64,000 bases of DNA from Patagioenas fasciata (Eukaryota > Chordata > Aves > Columbiformes > Columbidae), in contig NC_092559.1 of the NCBI RefSeq assembly GCF_037038585.1, forward strand, positions 14,060,488 to 14,124,487, in the 5' to 3' direction. The translations under genes and the position numbers were made by a program. Each line of letters begins with the position of its first letter. Position 1 is the stretch's first letter. A model generated the notes under the pieces. It was given only the letters and a program-made list of their open reading frames with translations. It was not told the origin of the DNA and did not search any database. Of the stretch, positions 29,971 through 43,175 are shown one piece after another.

Positions 29971-30789
29971 AGTTAAATCAAACTAACTTTTTAATTGCAT
30001 TCTATTATTTTAGCTGTATTATTTTGTTTGAATAACCTGTTTTAGCATGAGTAGCCAAACTTGGTGTGAGTGGCCAGGCCTGTTGGAATTCCAGGCCTCT
30101 GACTGTGAACTTATCTTAACCTGGTTGCTTGATGATGGGGGGGCGGGGCATGAAGACCTGTATCAGGAGACAAAGAGGCAACACTGTCAGCAGAGGCTGA
30201 AAACCATCAAGAACAGTAAAAAAACTGCCTGGAAAAGAGAATCCAATAAGAAACAAAGAAGCCTCAGAATTACCACTGGACTGAAAATTGTGTGAAGGAC
30301 AGTGTGAAGAGCAGGTGCACAGATTGTGAGGGTTTAAAAGCCCAAACCTCTTTTGTCTCAGGGTCCCTCCCCTTGAGAGGCACTTAGTTCAGACTGTTTC
30401 TTTGCTGTACCTTTCAATTTATTTCTAATTTTTTAAATTAAATTATTTTTTTTAAGCACAGACATCTGAGACTATGCTACAGGAAACCTACGGTCAAGAG
30501 CATTTCTTTAATATGCTGTGACAACCTCAAAGCACTTCCCCCATCCCAATTAAAACAAAGAATGATGTTATGCCTTAAACATCTAGTTTTTGATACTTTG
30601 GGCAGAAAAGATAGATGGTTGTGGAGGCAGACACCTTGCCTTTTCTTTCCCAAGGTTTTGTGAAAAGAAACATACATTTTTAAGAGAGAGGCAATTAACA
30701 GTGTTGCTGTGCCCTGCAGCCTGGGGGATAGCAAGCAATTTGATTTTTCTACACAACTGTATCATAACCTATATAAACCCTGCTTTCCT
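29971..30789. other. LTR-like and unassigned sequence
   Basis: 30180-30480 looks like LTR U3/R (TTTAAAAGCCC TATA-like element, CAGGGTCCCTCCCC, AT-rich end). 30481-30789 contains nothing recognised. Confidence 0.35.
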
Positions 30790-32649
30790 CTGTATTGGGC
30801 TAAGGATATCCTTAGCCTTCTTTGCTGCAAGGGCGCATTGTCAGCTCACGTTTGTCTTGCTGTCCACCAGGAGCCCCCCTCGTCCTCTTCTACAAAGCTG
30901 CTTTCCAGCCAGTCAGCTTCCAGCATATACTGGTGCATGGGGTTGTTCCTCCCCAGGTGCAGGACTTTGTACTTTCCCTTACTGAACTGCACCAGGCTCC
31001 TGCCTGCCCATTTCTCCAGCCTGTCTACTCTCAGTTTTGTATCATCAGCAAACTTGCTAAGGGTACGCTCTGTCTACCCATCATCCAGATCATGGATGCG
31101 GGAACAGTGGTTGAAGGCTAAAGTAAGAACACTTCGTCGACATCCTCCCCTTCATTGGGCAGCCTGCAGTGGATACCAACCACAAGGTTTCCTTTGTTGG
31201 CTTGGCCTCTAATTTTCACCCATAAGTTCTCAAGCTGTTCATTGCTGTCTTTCAAAGACAGCTCTATGCCATCCAAATCTTTTTTTTTTTTTTTTTACAT
31301 AGAGGGCAACCTCTCCACCTCTCCCTCCTTCCAAACAGTTTATAGCCATCAATTGCAGTGCTCCAGTCGCATGAGTCATCCCACCAAGTTTCAGTGACAG
31401 CCATTAGGCCATAGCTTTCCAGCTGCACAGTGGTTTCCAACTCCTCCTGTTTGTTACCCATGCTGCACACATTGGTGTAGAGGAACTTCAGATGGGCTGT
31501 CGACCGTGTTGCTTTTTTGGAGGACCAAACCCCAGTTCCTTTGCGGCATTTCTCAGGTGCTCCCCTGTTGATTCCTAATGCATCAGCAGCCCCTGGCTCT
31601 TCCCTGTTGCTCAAAACTCCATCCCCTTCCCCTGCTGAGTCCAGTTTAAAGCCCTGCCAGCTTGTTGGTGAAGACCTTCTTGCCTCGCTTGGTCAGCTGA
31701 ATCCCATAAGCTCCCAACAGACCTGGTTTCTCAAAGGTAGATCCATGATCATAGAAGCATAAACCTTGACTATGGCACCAGCTACACAGCCAGGCATTCA
31801 CCCATTCAATTAATCTCCTCCTTCCCAGACCCCTTCCTCTGGTTGGGAGGATAGAGGAGACCACCACCCACGCTCCTGATCATTTTAACATTGCTCTGAG
31901 GGACTCATAGTCTCTTGGCAGGCTTCTAAGTTGCCTCGTCAGACCCTACATGGAATAGTACAAGCAGATGATAATCCGTAGGGTTCACCAGGCTCAACAG
32001 CCTCTCGGTGACGCCACAAATGCAAGCTCCTGGTAGGCAGCAGACTTCTCTAGAGAAATCATCCGGATGGCAAATTGGTGCTTTGGTGCCTCTCGGTAGG
32101 GAATCTCCAATTACTAATACCTGACATGCTTTTCTGGTGGTGCTGGTTCTAATGCGAGTGGGTGGTTGGGTCAGCTTTGCATGGTTGCCTTGTCCTGAAT
32201 CCTGTCCGTTGCTCACATGCTCTTCAGCCTCCAACTCCAGAGCATCCTCTCTGTTATGTAGGGATGCTTCAGGAGATGGGGGGGTGGAGCGGGGGGAGTC
32301 TTCCTCCTACCCCGAGTACAAGCAAGTGTCCAGTCTCCTTCATCTCGTGAGTTACTTGTATCAGTCAGCTTGAGGCTGGATTCAGGCTTACCTTCCTCTC
32401 ACACAGCGTTAAGGCAGGCTGTCGCTCAGCCTGGTACAGCGTACAATACCACACATCCATCTCCTGCTTGCCTTCCCAGATACCATACTGCATCTCGAGC
32501 TCCTCTTGTAACATAGTTACTTGTCCAAGGAGATCTTCCAGCTGGGCATGCTTCCAGCTATGGCATCCACTGCTGCCTTCAGGTGCTGGGGGACTTCAGG
32601 TTCTGGAGCTCCATGCAACCCAAGGTATAGACAGCTCTATCAGTCCTTG
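30790..32649 (-). mobile_element. Second CR1, crossing from spacer into the right arm
   Basis: Minus strand, 5' end near 32649 in the arm, running unbroken across 32184. ORF1 esterase part: VLVIGDSLPRGTK (GDS box) at 31926-32234 and AYGIQLTKRGKKV near 31680. ORF2 endonuclease: TETWWDDSCDW at 31264-31614. After a deletion near 31110 comes a piece of RT (SKFADDT-type block near 31050). It is 3'-truncated at about 30790, opposite to the usual CR1 truncation. A T-run at 31280-31297 interrupts the endonuclease frame. Confidence 0.8.
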
Positions 32650-33013
32650 GGAGGTCTGTTTGGGGGGGGGAGGATGTCAGCATAGATCAGCTGTTGCTGG
32701 GCTAATCGGCACTGCATATAAAGTGTATTATGACTGGAATGAAATGGAAAAAAAAAAAGCAAAATATCCCAGGCCTGTGCTGTACAGCTTGAACATAAAT
32801 TTCAGGCCTGTGTCAAGCTGCAAGATAAACTTAGCTCATTGTAACGGAGGAGTCTACCAGGGAAAAAAATGGAGACTAGTACCTTTTTCTCACAAGAACC
32901 TCTTGTTGCAAGAAAGAAGGCTTTTTCTCTTGCAATTCCCCCCCTTAAAGTGATTGGCTCCCCAGCTATTTCCCGACTTTCCTATCTCTAAAAGGTCCTG
33001 TTCCTTTCCCACT
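32650..33013. mobile_element. LTR-derived sequence related to family G, right arm
   Basis: Mirror of 21712-22075. Confidence 0.45.
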
Positions 33014-33321
33014 TGTGGAATATCTTACAGACAGTCACCTTGAGTTACTGGAACGACCTTGACCAAAATAGAATGAGAAACCAGAATGTTTTTGTACAGT
33101 AAAAGATATTTACAATGTGTTAGCCAAACTGCCAGAGCGCGTGCAAGGTTAAGTAAACCAATCGCAAGATAACTTTAAGCGCGTGAACAGCTAGCATAAG
33201 TCAATAAAAACAGAAAGTTAAACATGTGTACATCAGCTACTAGCTATAAATGTAAATGCCTTGCCAAAATAAAGGGTCTCTTGGTTCACCTGCACCAGGA
33301 GTCCATGTCGTCAATCCCTCA
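33014..33321 (+). mobile_element. LTR family B with PBS-like site, right arm
   Basis: Mirror of 21404-21711. The PBS-like TGGTAACCCCGATGTGAT is at 33324-33341, then leader to 33408. Confidence 0.75.
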
Positions 33322-33408
33322 AATGGTAACCCCGATGTGATAGGGTTGAAGAAATGTTGAAGCGAGCGTCCGGAGGGACTCCAGTCAAACGATCATCTCA
33401 ACAGTTGG

Positions 33409-33797
33409 ACTGATATCCTTGAATAATTCCTTGCCGGGTCAGGCAAGTGTAAGCCCCTTGCTGAACCCAGGCAAGTGTAAGTCCCTGCCTAATTCAGGCA
33501 AGCGTAGTCCTTGCTAATAGAAGAAAGTGTAGTAACCTGGAGTCAGAGACGTCTCTGGCTTTGTTTGCTGTGAGTGTGTGCATGCACACACTGGATCTCC
33601 ATTATTCTTATTTGCTGTACCCCAATAATTTCCTCAACTGATATCCAAACCTGTATTTTATGTTACCGGAGTGCTAACTAATTGTATAAACCCCGTTTCT
33701 AGTCGGTGGACTTGCCAGACTCTTCCGGTCAAAATAAAAGTCTGTTTTGGACCTTGTTTGCCTCCCCTAAAACTGACTTAGGGGTCCCTCCGTGACA
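33409..33797 (+). mobile_element. LTR family C, shorter copy, right arm
   Basis: Mirror of 20928-21316. In this orientation the hairpin units read in series: CTTGCCGGGTCAGGCAAG, CTTGCTGAACCCAGGCAAG and CCTGCCTAATTCAGGCAAG. Confidence 0.65.
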
Positions 33798-34483
33798 GAC
33801 CTGATTTTGAAAAACAGAAAATGGAAATGGACCTCACAGCATATGGAGGCCCTTAATGTTCTGACAGATGAACTTAAAATCTACCAGAACCTGGGTCTGC
33901 TGCACCCACAAGATCCATTGAGGGCGGAACGGGGGTTCGCAGAACATGCTTCCTATTGTGGTATATTCTAAAAAGGACCACAAGGGCTGACCAGACGCTT
34001 GTTTTTCCTCCATCGCATTTAAGGAAACCAAAGAGAGGTTGTTTCTATGCTGTAGCTATAAATAGACAAATCTGCAAGTCCAATCGAATGCAGTCAGCCT
34101 GTAAGGTTGTCATAAATTTTTTCATCGAAGTCTCCAACCCCATTTTGGCTTTCATGTTTATTGGATATTGTTTTCCCTTACCGGATCAAAGTCCTGTTTC
34201 AGTTCTATCAGTGTAGTGTTGGCTTTACCGATACTTCAGCTGCCAATACTAGTGGAAATATAACATCCAAAATTTCCTTGGAGATTTCCTGCTTGCAGCA
34301 AGCAGATCTGCAGCTTCCAAGTATCTTTTCGTGGGACATGCAACTAAACAGAATTCTCAGAAAACGTTATTTAAGCTTACAAGGACTACACTTGTCTGAA
34401 TTAGGCAGGAACTTACACTTGCCTGGGTTCGGCAAGGGGCTTGCACTTGCCTGACCCAGCAAGGAATTATTCAAGGATATCAG
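33798..34483 (-). pseudogene. ERV internal fragment and LTR C hairpin piece, right arm
   Basis: Mirror of 20242-20927. Includes the right-arm copy (33833-34221) of the 389-bp segment and the hairpin piece at 34379-34483. Confidence 0.6.
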
Positions 34484-35085
34484 ATTCTCCAGCACCGTTC
34501 AATTCTGCGTTATCTGATGACTCGGATGAGGATGGGGGTTTGCAGCATTTTCTTCAAAAGTTAACAGGAAAAAGAGTATGTGTACATGTTGCCCCAAGAT
34601 CAGATAAAAACTATGAAAGACTCAAGCAAAATTAGACCTATGCAATGTAACAGCTATAGATCATTTAGGATGGAATGATGGGGACTCGTTGAAAGGGGCA
34701 GGTATCCCAGCTCTTGGAACAGACACTAATTGACACACCACAATTACAGGCGCTATTAGTTTCTGAAATCCTGAGGCAGTCAACAGACCTTGCATATCAA
34801 GCTATGATAGATGTGTCTGAAACCAACATAGCAGCCAAATCTTTTATAACTACTATCAGGGTCCCAGTGAGAATTACATGCAATTTATTGACCATCTTCA
34901 AGACGTCATCAATAAGCAGGTTGAAAACCTAGAAGCTAAGGAAGCACTGGTGTTGAAATTAGAAGTAGAGAATGCTAATGTTTACTTTCAACGTGTTATT
35001 TGTGAGTTTTACAGTACATATTATATGCATCTGTGTATTGCCCCTCTGAAAATCAAGCAGCTTGTCAGGAATGTGATTTAATTGT
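34484..35085 (+). pseudogene. gag: Class II ERV gag relic (capsid part), right arm
   Basis: Mirror of 19640-20241, here reading on the plus strand directly towards the integrase at 35240. Confidence 0.7.
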
Positions 35086-35164
35086 TTCACTGGTTGTTGT
35101 TAGAATTGTTTCTTTGTGGTATAAGTACACCGTAAAACTTTCTCCCCACTTTTCCCACTCGCGC

Positions 35165-35851
35165 TGCAAGCAGCCAGGCCAGTTATGGCAAACTGATATT
35201 ACTGAATTTGCACTGTTTGGCTGACAAAAGTACATTCATGTGTCCATAGATACCTGTTCAGGACTGCTGTGGGCTACAGCTTTGACCTCAGCAAATGCAA
35301 AAGTGGTAAAGCGTCATTTATTACAAGCTTTTGCTGTCATGGGTGTTCCTACACAGATCAAAACAGATGATGGTCCCGCATACCGTTCTGATACACTTGC
35401 AACCTTCCTCGCCCAGTGGAAAGTACAACACCTGTTCGGAGTCCCTTATAATTCTACTGGCCAGGCAATTATTGAGCGTGCACACCGCACTCTGAAAAAT
35501 CTTTTGTCTGTTTTGAAAAAACAAGGGGGAATTGGTGTGAGTCCAGAGGAGGTATTGATGAAGGCATTGTATGTGCTGAACTGGCTTAATCCTAAAAGTG
35601 AGATTGAAATGGAACCTGTTGTTATGCACCATATCATAAATGTCAAAGATTTTTCCGAAAATGGACCTAAGGTTAGTGTGTTTAATGTGACAACACAACA
35701 ATGGGAAGGTCCTATGTCATTAATAACCTGGGGAAGGGGATATGCTTGTGTTTCTACAGGTAACCATAAAAATTCGTGGATCCCAGCAAAGTGGGTGAGA
35801 CCTTGGCTAGCTAACAAAGAAGAAACCGATTGCAATGATGACAACCCTTAA
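35165..35851 (+). pseudogene. Class II ERV integrase core and C-terminal domain, right arm
   Basis: Mirror of 18874-19560. In-frame TGA at 35222-35224. The base at 35214 differs from its left-arm partner and gives EFALFG where the left has EFAPFG. Proline is the usual residue here in the family and the change is C to T in a CpG, so this arm probably carries the mutation. Confidence 0.85.
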
Positions 35852-35947
35852 CCTCAGAGGTGTTATCGCTTTTAGCAATGGATGTAGCCAATGTTGAGAA
35901 TACCACTTTGTAAAACAGAGCAGGAATTAATTTTTTTGTTACTGGCC

Positions 35948-37485
35948 AAATCTCGGAATAACCTGTTCCAATAACCTTTTAACTACAAATTAGGCAGTTG
36001 CTCTCGTGGCAGGAAAGGCTTCCACCCAGCGCGTTAGTTAGTCTATTATAACCAATAAGTATTTATATATTCCCACTTGGGACAATTCAGTATAATCCAC
36101 TTGAATCCCTTCAAAAGATCTATGCTGTTTTTCTTCCCCCTGTGGGTGATTTTCTCATACTCAAATGGCCAAAAGATGAAACGTGTAACATCAGACTGCC
36201 AAATGTCATTAGCTGAGAGTCCGCGAGGGTTGACTCCAAGGGAGGGCGAGCTTGTAATCAGACCTTGACATTCCGGGCAAGAGCGCACTATGTCTATCGC
36301 TTGCTCGAGAGTGAGACCAAACATCTTTTTTAAGGCAGCAGCATTCTGATGGAAGAAATCATGTGAAGCCCTGGCAGACTGGAAACGGACTGTAGCTACA
36401 GTATAAGAATCCGCAACTGCATTACCTTCAGTTATGGGACCTGGTAAAGTTGTATGAGAGCGTATATGAGTAACAAACAGTGGGTGTTTGCAAAGCTGTA
36501 ATGCAGTTTGCAATGATAAAAACATATCAAAAAGTTGCTGTTGCGAGATTTCTTTAAGTGGAGGGGATGCGCTGTAGGACCTTGACTACGTACTCAGAAT
36601 CACAAACCAAATTTAGAGGTTCCTCCCTAAAAAGCTCTAAGGCATGCAAAACTGCACCAAGTTCCACTAATTGGGTTGAGCCTTCAACAATTGTAACAGA
36701 ATGATGCCAATCGCTATCTTCACGCCAGACCACTACAGCTTCATGACACTTCCCTGAACCATCAACAAAAACTGTGCGAGCATTTGGGATAGGACCGAAT
36801 ACAAGTACGGTCTCTGGTCTGATATCAAAGACACACAGATTTTGAAGCAGTTTACATTTAGGCATGCCAAAACCTATGCTGTTAAGAAAATCTGCTAGCG
36901 CAATTTGCAAGGACAGAGATTGTGAATAAAAACAATCAAAATCTGCTTTCGCAAAAGGTACATATATGACAGATGGATCACGGCCTACTAAAGCCTGAAT
37001 CCATTCTCTGCCTTTTTTGATCAGAGTAACAATCAATTCCAGGGGCTCAGTAATAGTTTTAGGAAAAGAATTGGGCAAAAAAATCCATTCCAAGTATATC
37101 AGTCTGTTTGCATTCTCATCATACTGTCCCACAATAGCCACAGGTTGTTTCTATGTTGTAGCTATAAATAGACAAATCTGCAAGTCCAATCGAATGCAGT
37201 CAGCCTGTAAGGTTGTCATAAATTTATTCCTCAAAGTTTCCAACTCCATTTTGGCTGCCATATTTATTGGATATTGTTTTCCCTTACCGGATCGAAGTCC
37301 TGTTTCAGTTCTATCAGTGTAGTATTTGCTTTATCGAAACATTGGCTGTTAATACTAGTGGAAATACAGCATTTGAAATTTCCTTGGAGATTTCTCACTT
37401 GCAGCAAGCAGATCTGCACCATCCAAGCAGCTTCTTGTAGGCCATGCAACTAAACAGAATTCTCAGAAAACGTTATTTGAGCTTG
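35948..37485 (-). pseudogene. pol: Mosaic class II/class I pol relic, right arm
   Basis: Mirror of 17240-18777: class II RT connection, RNase H and integrase finger (down to 36160), then class I integrase sequence (36159-35948). Confidence 0.75.
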
Positions 37486-37594
37486 CAATTTACTTAACAA
37501 ATCCTGACCCAAGAGAGGTATAGGACTTTCTGGCAACTACAAGAATTCATGTATTAAAACTTTGTTCCAAATTTGGCATTCTATTGGTCTCAAA

Positions 37595-38575
37595 AAACAG
37601 CCTTTCTTTCGTTCTCTCCCATGACCTCAAAAACTAGCATGGTGAATTTACTAAGAAGTCTCTTACAACCAGTTACCACAGAATAAGTCTATTAAAAAAT
37701 TTTTTTTGTTTAATTTCTGAGCTTCATTAGAACTATGGACCCATTGGTAATGCCTTTAAATTTCAACCCTCAGACTCCTTCATGCAGTATTACAGTTCTC
37801 TAGCAGTAACATTGCTTAGGGGAGGGGCGCGGGGGGGAATAAAACCTCCCTCTCGCCCCCATCTGGGATTGGCAGGATCTCCAGCCCAGCATGAAAACAA
37901 ATCAGTTCCAACTCCACATCAAACCAACCTGGCTGCACTCCACACCCAAATCAGTACCAGTCTGACCCAGAGAAGCACTGAGCACTCTGACCTCCCCAAA
38001 GCTGACCAGTGTGAAAAGAATGACTTCAGTAGGGAGGTAAAATTATGAGCTCTTTCCCCATATGTGCCAAAACCTAGGAAACAAGACAGAAGCAAAAAGA
38101 AACATCACCAACAACCCCTGATTCAAAGCCAAGAAGCAACACAGTGCCACAATAAGGATGGATGACAATACTCCAGAGAGAGAAGAAAGACAGAGCGGGG
38201 GGGAGTAAAGCCTCCCTTTCTCCGCTTAGCAGCGGGCAAACAGGTTTTTCCTTTTTTTTTTCTTCTTTCTCTTCTTGCTGCAGTTCAGATATAGTCATGG
38301 CCACGCAGCTGGCGTAATCGCTGGTACGAAGTGGGAGGCTCTGGCAAACTCCTCGGTTACAATGAGCTGAGTTTTATACACGATTCCAATTAGCTCAACA
38401 GTTGTTACATTCCTCAGCCCCATTTACCTTTCACAATTTAAAGATGTCAAAATACAGTATATTAAACATCAATCCATTATTCCATTTTCCTAGATCCAAA
38501 TCAGTTCACATTCCAGCAACTTTTAAATACAACTTCATACAATACCAAGTTCACATCCATCATAGCATTTAGGTG
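37595..38575 (-). mobile_element. LTR family G-like sequence, right arm
   Basis: Mirror of 16150-17130. The T-rich tract beyond it (38576-38624) mirrors the A-rich tract of the left arm without length change. Confidence 0.5.
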
Positions 38576-38624
38576 TTTGTTTCTTTTTTTTGTTTCTTTT
38601 TTTTTTTTCTTTTTTTTTTTTTTT

Positions 38625-39874
38625 GCAAAGCAGAGTTTAATAATTTAAATTCTTTTCTGGTCTCAAAATTATTAGCTAACAATATAAGCAATTACTCTAA
38701 TGCGCAAGGATGCATCCTAAGGGGGAGCAAGGTAGAATTTTAGCAGTGAAATTTTAGCAGTGGAACCGGTTCCCATTTTGTAATTATTTCCCCAAACAAA
38801 ATTGTCATGGTACCAAATACAAATATGCAAATTAAAATACTGAACTCAGATATGAAAACCAAATACCAAGTTCAAATATGCAGATGGATCACAGTTACAC
38901 TAATTTAAGACAATCTCTCAATTTTTGCATTGCACCTTTGAACTGCTTACTGCTCAGCCAGGCAGAGGTACCGCTGGGTCTCCCTGACAAAACAGGTCAG
39001 TGTGTGCTGGAGCCCAACCGGCACCCGCCCCCCCGCCACCGCAGCAAGCTGGACCGGGCAAGGTTTTTATCAGTGTCTCATCTGGTGTGCTACAACTGTT
39101 ATCCCAAAACCAGGATTCTTTACTTGATGTGCATACAAAAGAGCCAAATCCAGCACATCGAGATGTGACACAGCCCATCACAGAGTTGCGCAAGTCTGGA
39201 TACCGAAATAAAGCTAGCGTGCTAGAAAGAAAAATAACAGCTACTACACACAAAATTTTACCATCGCATTCATGCAGTAAAGAACTAAATTACTCATGAT
39301 CTTCTGTATTATCACAAAATGCACATTTTGAGTCAACGGATTCTCATGATTTAACAGACTGTGAACTTATCGTACCATATAACAAAGGCCTACCAAAATT
39401 GCAACATGCTTAAACAGATACCCACAAAGAAAACAGGTTAATAAGGAAAGCATCTTGCAGACTTTAACAAGTTTTCTGACCTGTGTGTTATCAGTTAATT
39501 CTCTCTCAGCTTGTTGAAGTTCAAATCGCCCCGCCTGTAAAACTGTCTGAAAAGATTTAATGATTTCTTGTCCGAGTGCTTTCTTATGTTTTAAAACACC
39601 TCCCAATGCTGATTTTTTAGGAACACAACTGAAAACAATCATTCCTGACCCCATCTTGCAAGTAAAAACTTTGAGGGGTGGGGGGGGGGGGGAAGCACAG
39701 GGCTGCTTGCAGCGTGAGTGGGAAAAGCGGGGAGAAGGTTTCACGGTGCACTTAAGAACAACTAGTAAAACAATTAACTCACATTCCTGACAAGTTGCTT
39801 GATTTTCAGAGAGACAGTACACAGGAGCACATAATATGTACTGTAAAACCCGCAAATAACATGCTGATAGCAAA
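38625..39874 (-). repeat. Repeat unit E, copy 2, right arm
   Basis: Mirror of 14851-16100, with the gag-like start at 39654 and the cysteine-rich frame at 38954-39253. Confidence 0.5.
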
Positions 39875-40785
39875 CGTTAGCATTCTCTACTGCTAATTTC
39901 AACACCAGTGCTTCCTTAACTTCCAAGTTTTCAACCTCCTTATTGATGGCCTCTTGAAGGTGGTCAATAAATTGCATGTAATTCTCATTGGGACCCTGAT
40001 TAATAGTTGCAAATGATTTGGCTGCTTTGTTGGTTTCAGGCACCTCTCTCATAGCTTGATATTGCTGACTGTTGGATTCACTCGCTAATAGTTGATCTGA
40101 TCTTTCACACAGTTCTTTTGCCCAATTCTTATCCGGCGACTCCTTCTGCTCTCTCATGGAAGTTGGAGGGTTAAAAGGTGGTAAAAGCAGATACAAATTG
40201 ATAAAAGGGCTTGTTTACAACTTTAGCATTCTCAGCTTTCACAGGTTCTTTGGGCAAGTTGTCTGATTCCAATCCTTTTGACTTGCTGTTCTCATCAGGG
40301 TTTGCTAATAGTGTAGGAGGACACCCGCTCGGCATTTTTCCTCCCCCCACCCCGGACTGCTGAGGTATCGGGGGTGCCAAAAGCACAGCAGGGGATGGAG
40401 TAGAGAAGGTATCAAAGACAGGAACCGGGTAAGCTTCACAATTATTTTTAGAGTTCTTATCAAGCTGCAATGCTGCAAAAATTCTGGTAACCGCAGCCCG
40501 TTCAGCCTTAAATTCTTTTAAGGTGGAAATTATAAGCTTCCATGTAGTCGCTAATGATTTAGCTTCTTTATCTCCATTGCTAACCTTATCCCATAATTTC
40601 TGCCCTATATCATCCCAAAGTTCAATTTTAAAAACCTTCTCAGCTTCTGTCGGGTAGCCGTTAGTTCTACACCGAACCAACAGTCTACGTATGTTACTTT
40701 CTTCATATTTAAGTCCTCTCATAGAGAGAATATGCAGGAGGAGTTTAACTATGACTTCTTCCTCAGAGGATATATTTTGCCCCAT
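39875..40785 (-). pseudogene. gag: Class II ERV gag relic, right arm
   Basis: Mirror of 13940-14850: matrix from the ATG at 40785 and the capsid major homology region near 39960. Confidence 0.8.
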
Positions 40786-40979
40786 AGCTTCACTCTTCCC
40801 TCCTCCTGCTCCCAGCTGCTCACCTTTTCCGGGGACTTCTTCAACAAATTTATCTGCGGAATGTCCGTACGCCTCCGCCCGGTTCTCAGTCCAGCTGATC
40901 CGCCTCCGGCTGGGCCGCTCCAGGCTTTTCCCCGATCTTAGTGAGACGCCGTTTGGAGTATCACGTCGGGGTCACCATT

Positions 40980-41346
40980 TGTTGGAGCGATAAAGGACTC
41001 AGCATTCCGATTCAATGTGAATCACGCAAAGCCATTTATTACAGAAACAAGCCTCCTTATATACGCAACTATTCTCTAATCATGCATCCACGCTCCCAGC
41101 ATGGATTCGCTAAATGAGTATCATGGGCAGTCCACACGCTGGAGCCCCACCGATGATAGGTCCGATGACTCACGCCATGCTGAGGCCCTGTTAATGAAGA
41201 AACGCCCCTCTCTCTTTCTCACAGCAGATTCTGTTCTCAGCTTCTCAAAGTGGCCTTGAGATTCCTTTGGGCCTGACTAATTCAACAACATATCTCCATC
41301 TAACCAAACCCCTCCACATTTAGTTTTCTTTCCCATTCCTCCAACA
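40980..41346 (-). mobile_element. LTR family A, right arm
   Basis: Mirror of 13379-13745, with the PBS-like site at 40960-40977. Confidence 0.85.
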
Positions 41347-42220
41347 AACACACAAATTCAATGCGAATCAGAGTTTAACAACCTCACTTCTTTTCTGGTC
41401 TCAACTTTATTAAATAGCAATAAGAGCAATTACTCTAATGTATAAGGATGCATCCTAAGAGGGGAGCAAGGTGGTATTTTAGTAGCGGAATCGGTTCCCA
41501 TTTTATAATTATCTCCCCAAACAAAATTCTTTTGGTACCGAATATAAATATGCAAATTAAAATGCTGAACTCAGATATGAAAACCAAATACCAAGGTCAA
41601 ATATGCAGATAGATCACAGTTACACATATTCAAGACAATATCTCAGTTTTTGCATTGCACCTTTGAACTGCTTACTGCTCAGCCAGGTAGAGGTGCCTCT
41701 GGGTCTCCCTGACAAAACAGGTCAGTGCGCGCTGGAGCCCAGTCGGCACCCGCCCCCCCACCACCGCAACAAGCTGGACTGGGCAAGGCTTTTATTAGTG
41801 TCTCACCTGGTGTGCTACAACTGTTATTCCAAAACCAGGATTCTTTACTTGGTGTGCATACAAAAGAGCCAAATCCAGCACATTGAGATGAGACACAGCC
41901 TATCACAGAGTTGCACAAGTCTGGATACTGGAATAAAGCTAGCATGCTAGAAAGAAAAGTAACAGCTGTCACACACAAAATATTATCATCACATTCACGC
42001 AGTAAAGAGCTCACGGTCTTCTGTATAATCACAAAATCTTCTGTATAATCACAAAATGTACATATTCAGTCAATGGATTCTCATGATTTAGCAGTCTGTG
42101 AACTTACTGTACCATGTAACAGGCACTTATTTAAACTGTAATGTGCTTAAACAGATACCTACAAAGAAAACAGGTTAATAAGGAACAGTATCTCGCAGAG
42201 TTCAGCAAGTTTTCTACAAA
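41347..42220 (-). repeat. Repeat unit E, copy 1, right arm
   Basis: Mirror of 12505-13378. Confidence 0.55.
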
Positions 42221-43175
42221 TTAGGCGGTTGCTCTCATGGCAGGAAAGGCTTCCACCCAGTGCGTTAGTTAGTCTATTATAACCAATAAGTATTTATATA
42301 TTCCCACTTTGGGCAATTCAGTATAATCCACTTGAATCCTTTCAAAAGATCTATGCTGTTTTTCTTCCCCCTGCGGGTGATTTTCTCATACTTACTTTAT
42401 TTACTTTTTGACAAGTCAAGCACCCATACGTAATTTGTTTAGCTATTTCAAATATCCCAAAACATCCAAAACACTTCAAAAACTGATCACAGAGAGCTCT
42501 GTTTCCCCAATGAGTTTTCTGATGTAGTAAATTTAGAATTCCCCTAACTTAATTTTTGGGGACCATCTCTCTACTATCTGGTAAAAAAAAAAACCATCCC
42601 CCATTCTTGAATTCTGCACCTATATTCTCTAATTTTGCTTTTTCTTTTATAGTGAACTTTTTCTCTGCCTTTTTGTTTGTTTGTCTCTTAGAGGTTGTAG
42701 GACAATAGGTTTTAAAGATAACATTGCTGCCTGTTTAGCTTCATGATTCACCAAGTTGTTTCCTCTAATTTTAAACCTGGTTCCTCTCTGATGTCCTTTT
42801 ACATGGACTACTGCTACTGCTGATGATCCTCTAAGGACCTATAAAACTCTAACCACTAGTTCTTGATGTACTAATTCCTTTCCTTGGGTATTTATTAACC
42901 CTCTCTCTTTCCAAATTTTCCCAAATGTGTGAACTACTATGTAAGCATACTTTGAATCAATATATATGGTTGATTTTAACTTTGTCCTGCGGTGTTAACA
43001 CATAAAGTTTTACTTTTAATGTTCCCTGTTCAATTTCTATAGTCATGCCTGATGCCACAATTAAATCTCTCCCCAATAGATTATTTTCAGCCTCTGGGTA
43101 AATTCTTTTTTCAGATTCAATTTCCACATTATCCAGTATGGGAACTTTAAAGGGTTCTCCCTTTGCTTCCACTAC
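42221..43175 (-). pseudogene. pol: Class I ERV pol relic without RT, right arm
   Basis: Mirror of 11550-12504. Confidence 0.7.

Larger units (their letters stand above)
22542..32183. other. Single-copy palindrome spacer
   Basis: 9642 bp between the two arms with no inverted counterpart at the arm scale. It contains a 389-bp direct copy of arm sequence, a class II ERV remnant on the minus strand, a LIN28-like zinc-knuckle segment, LTRs, a class III-like ERV fragment and most of a CR1. The arm-spacer-arm geometry resembles sex-chromosome ampliconic palindromes. Confidence 0.9.
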
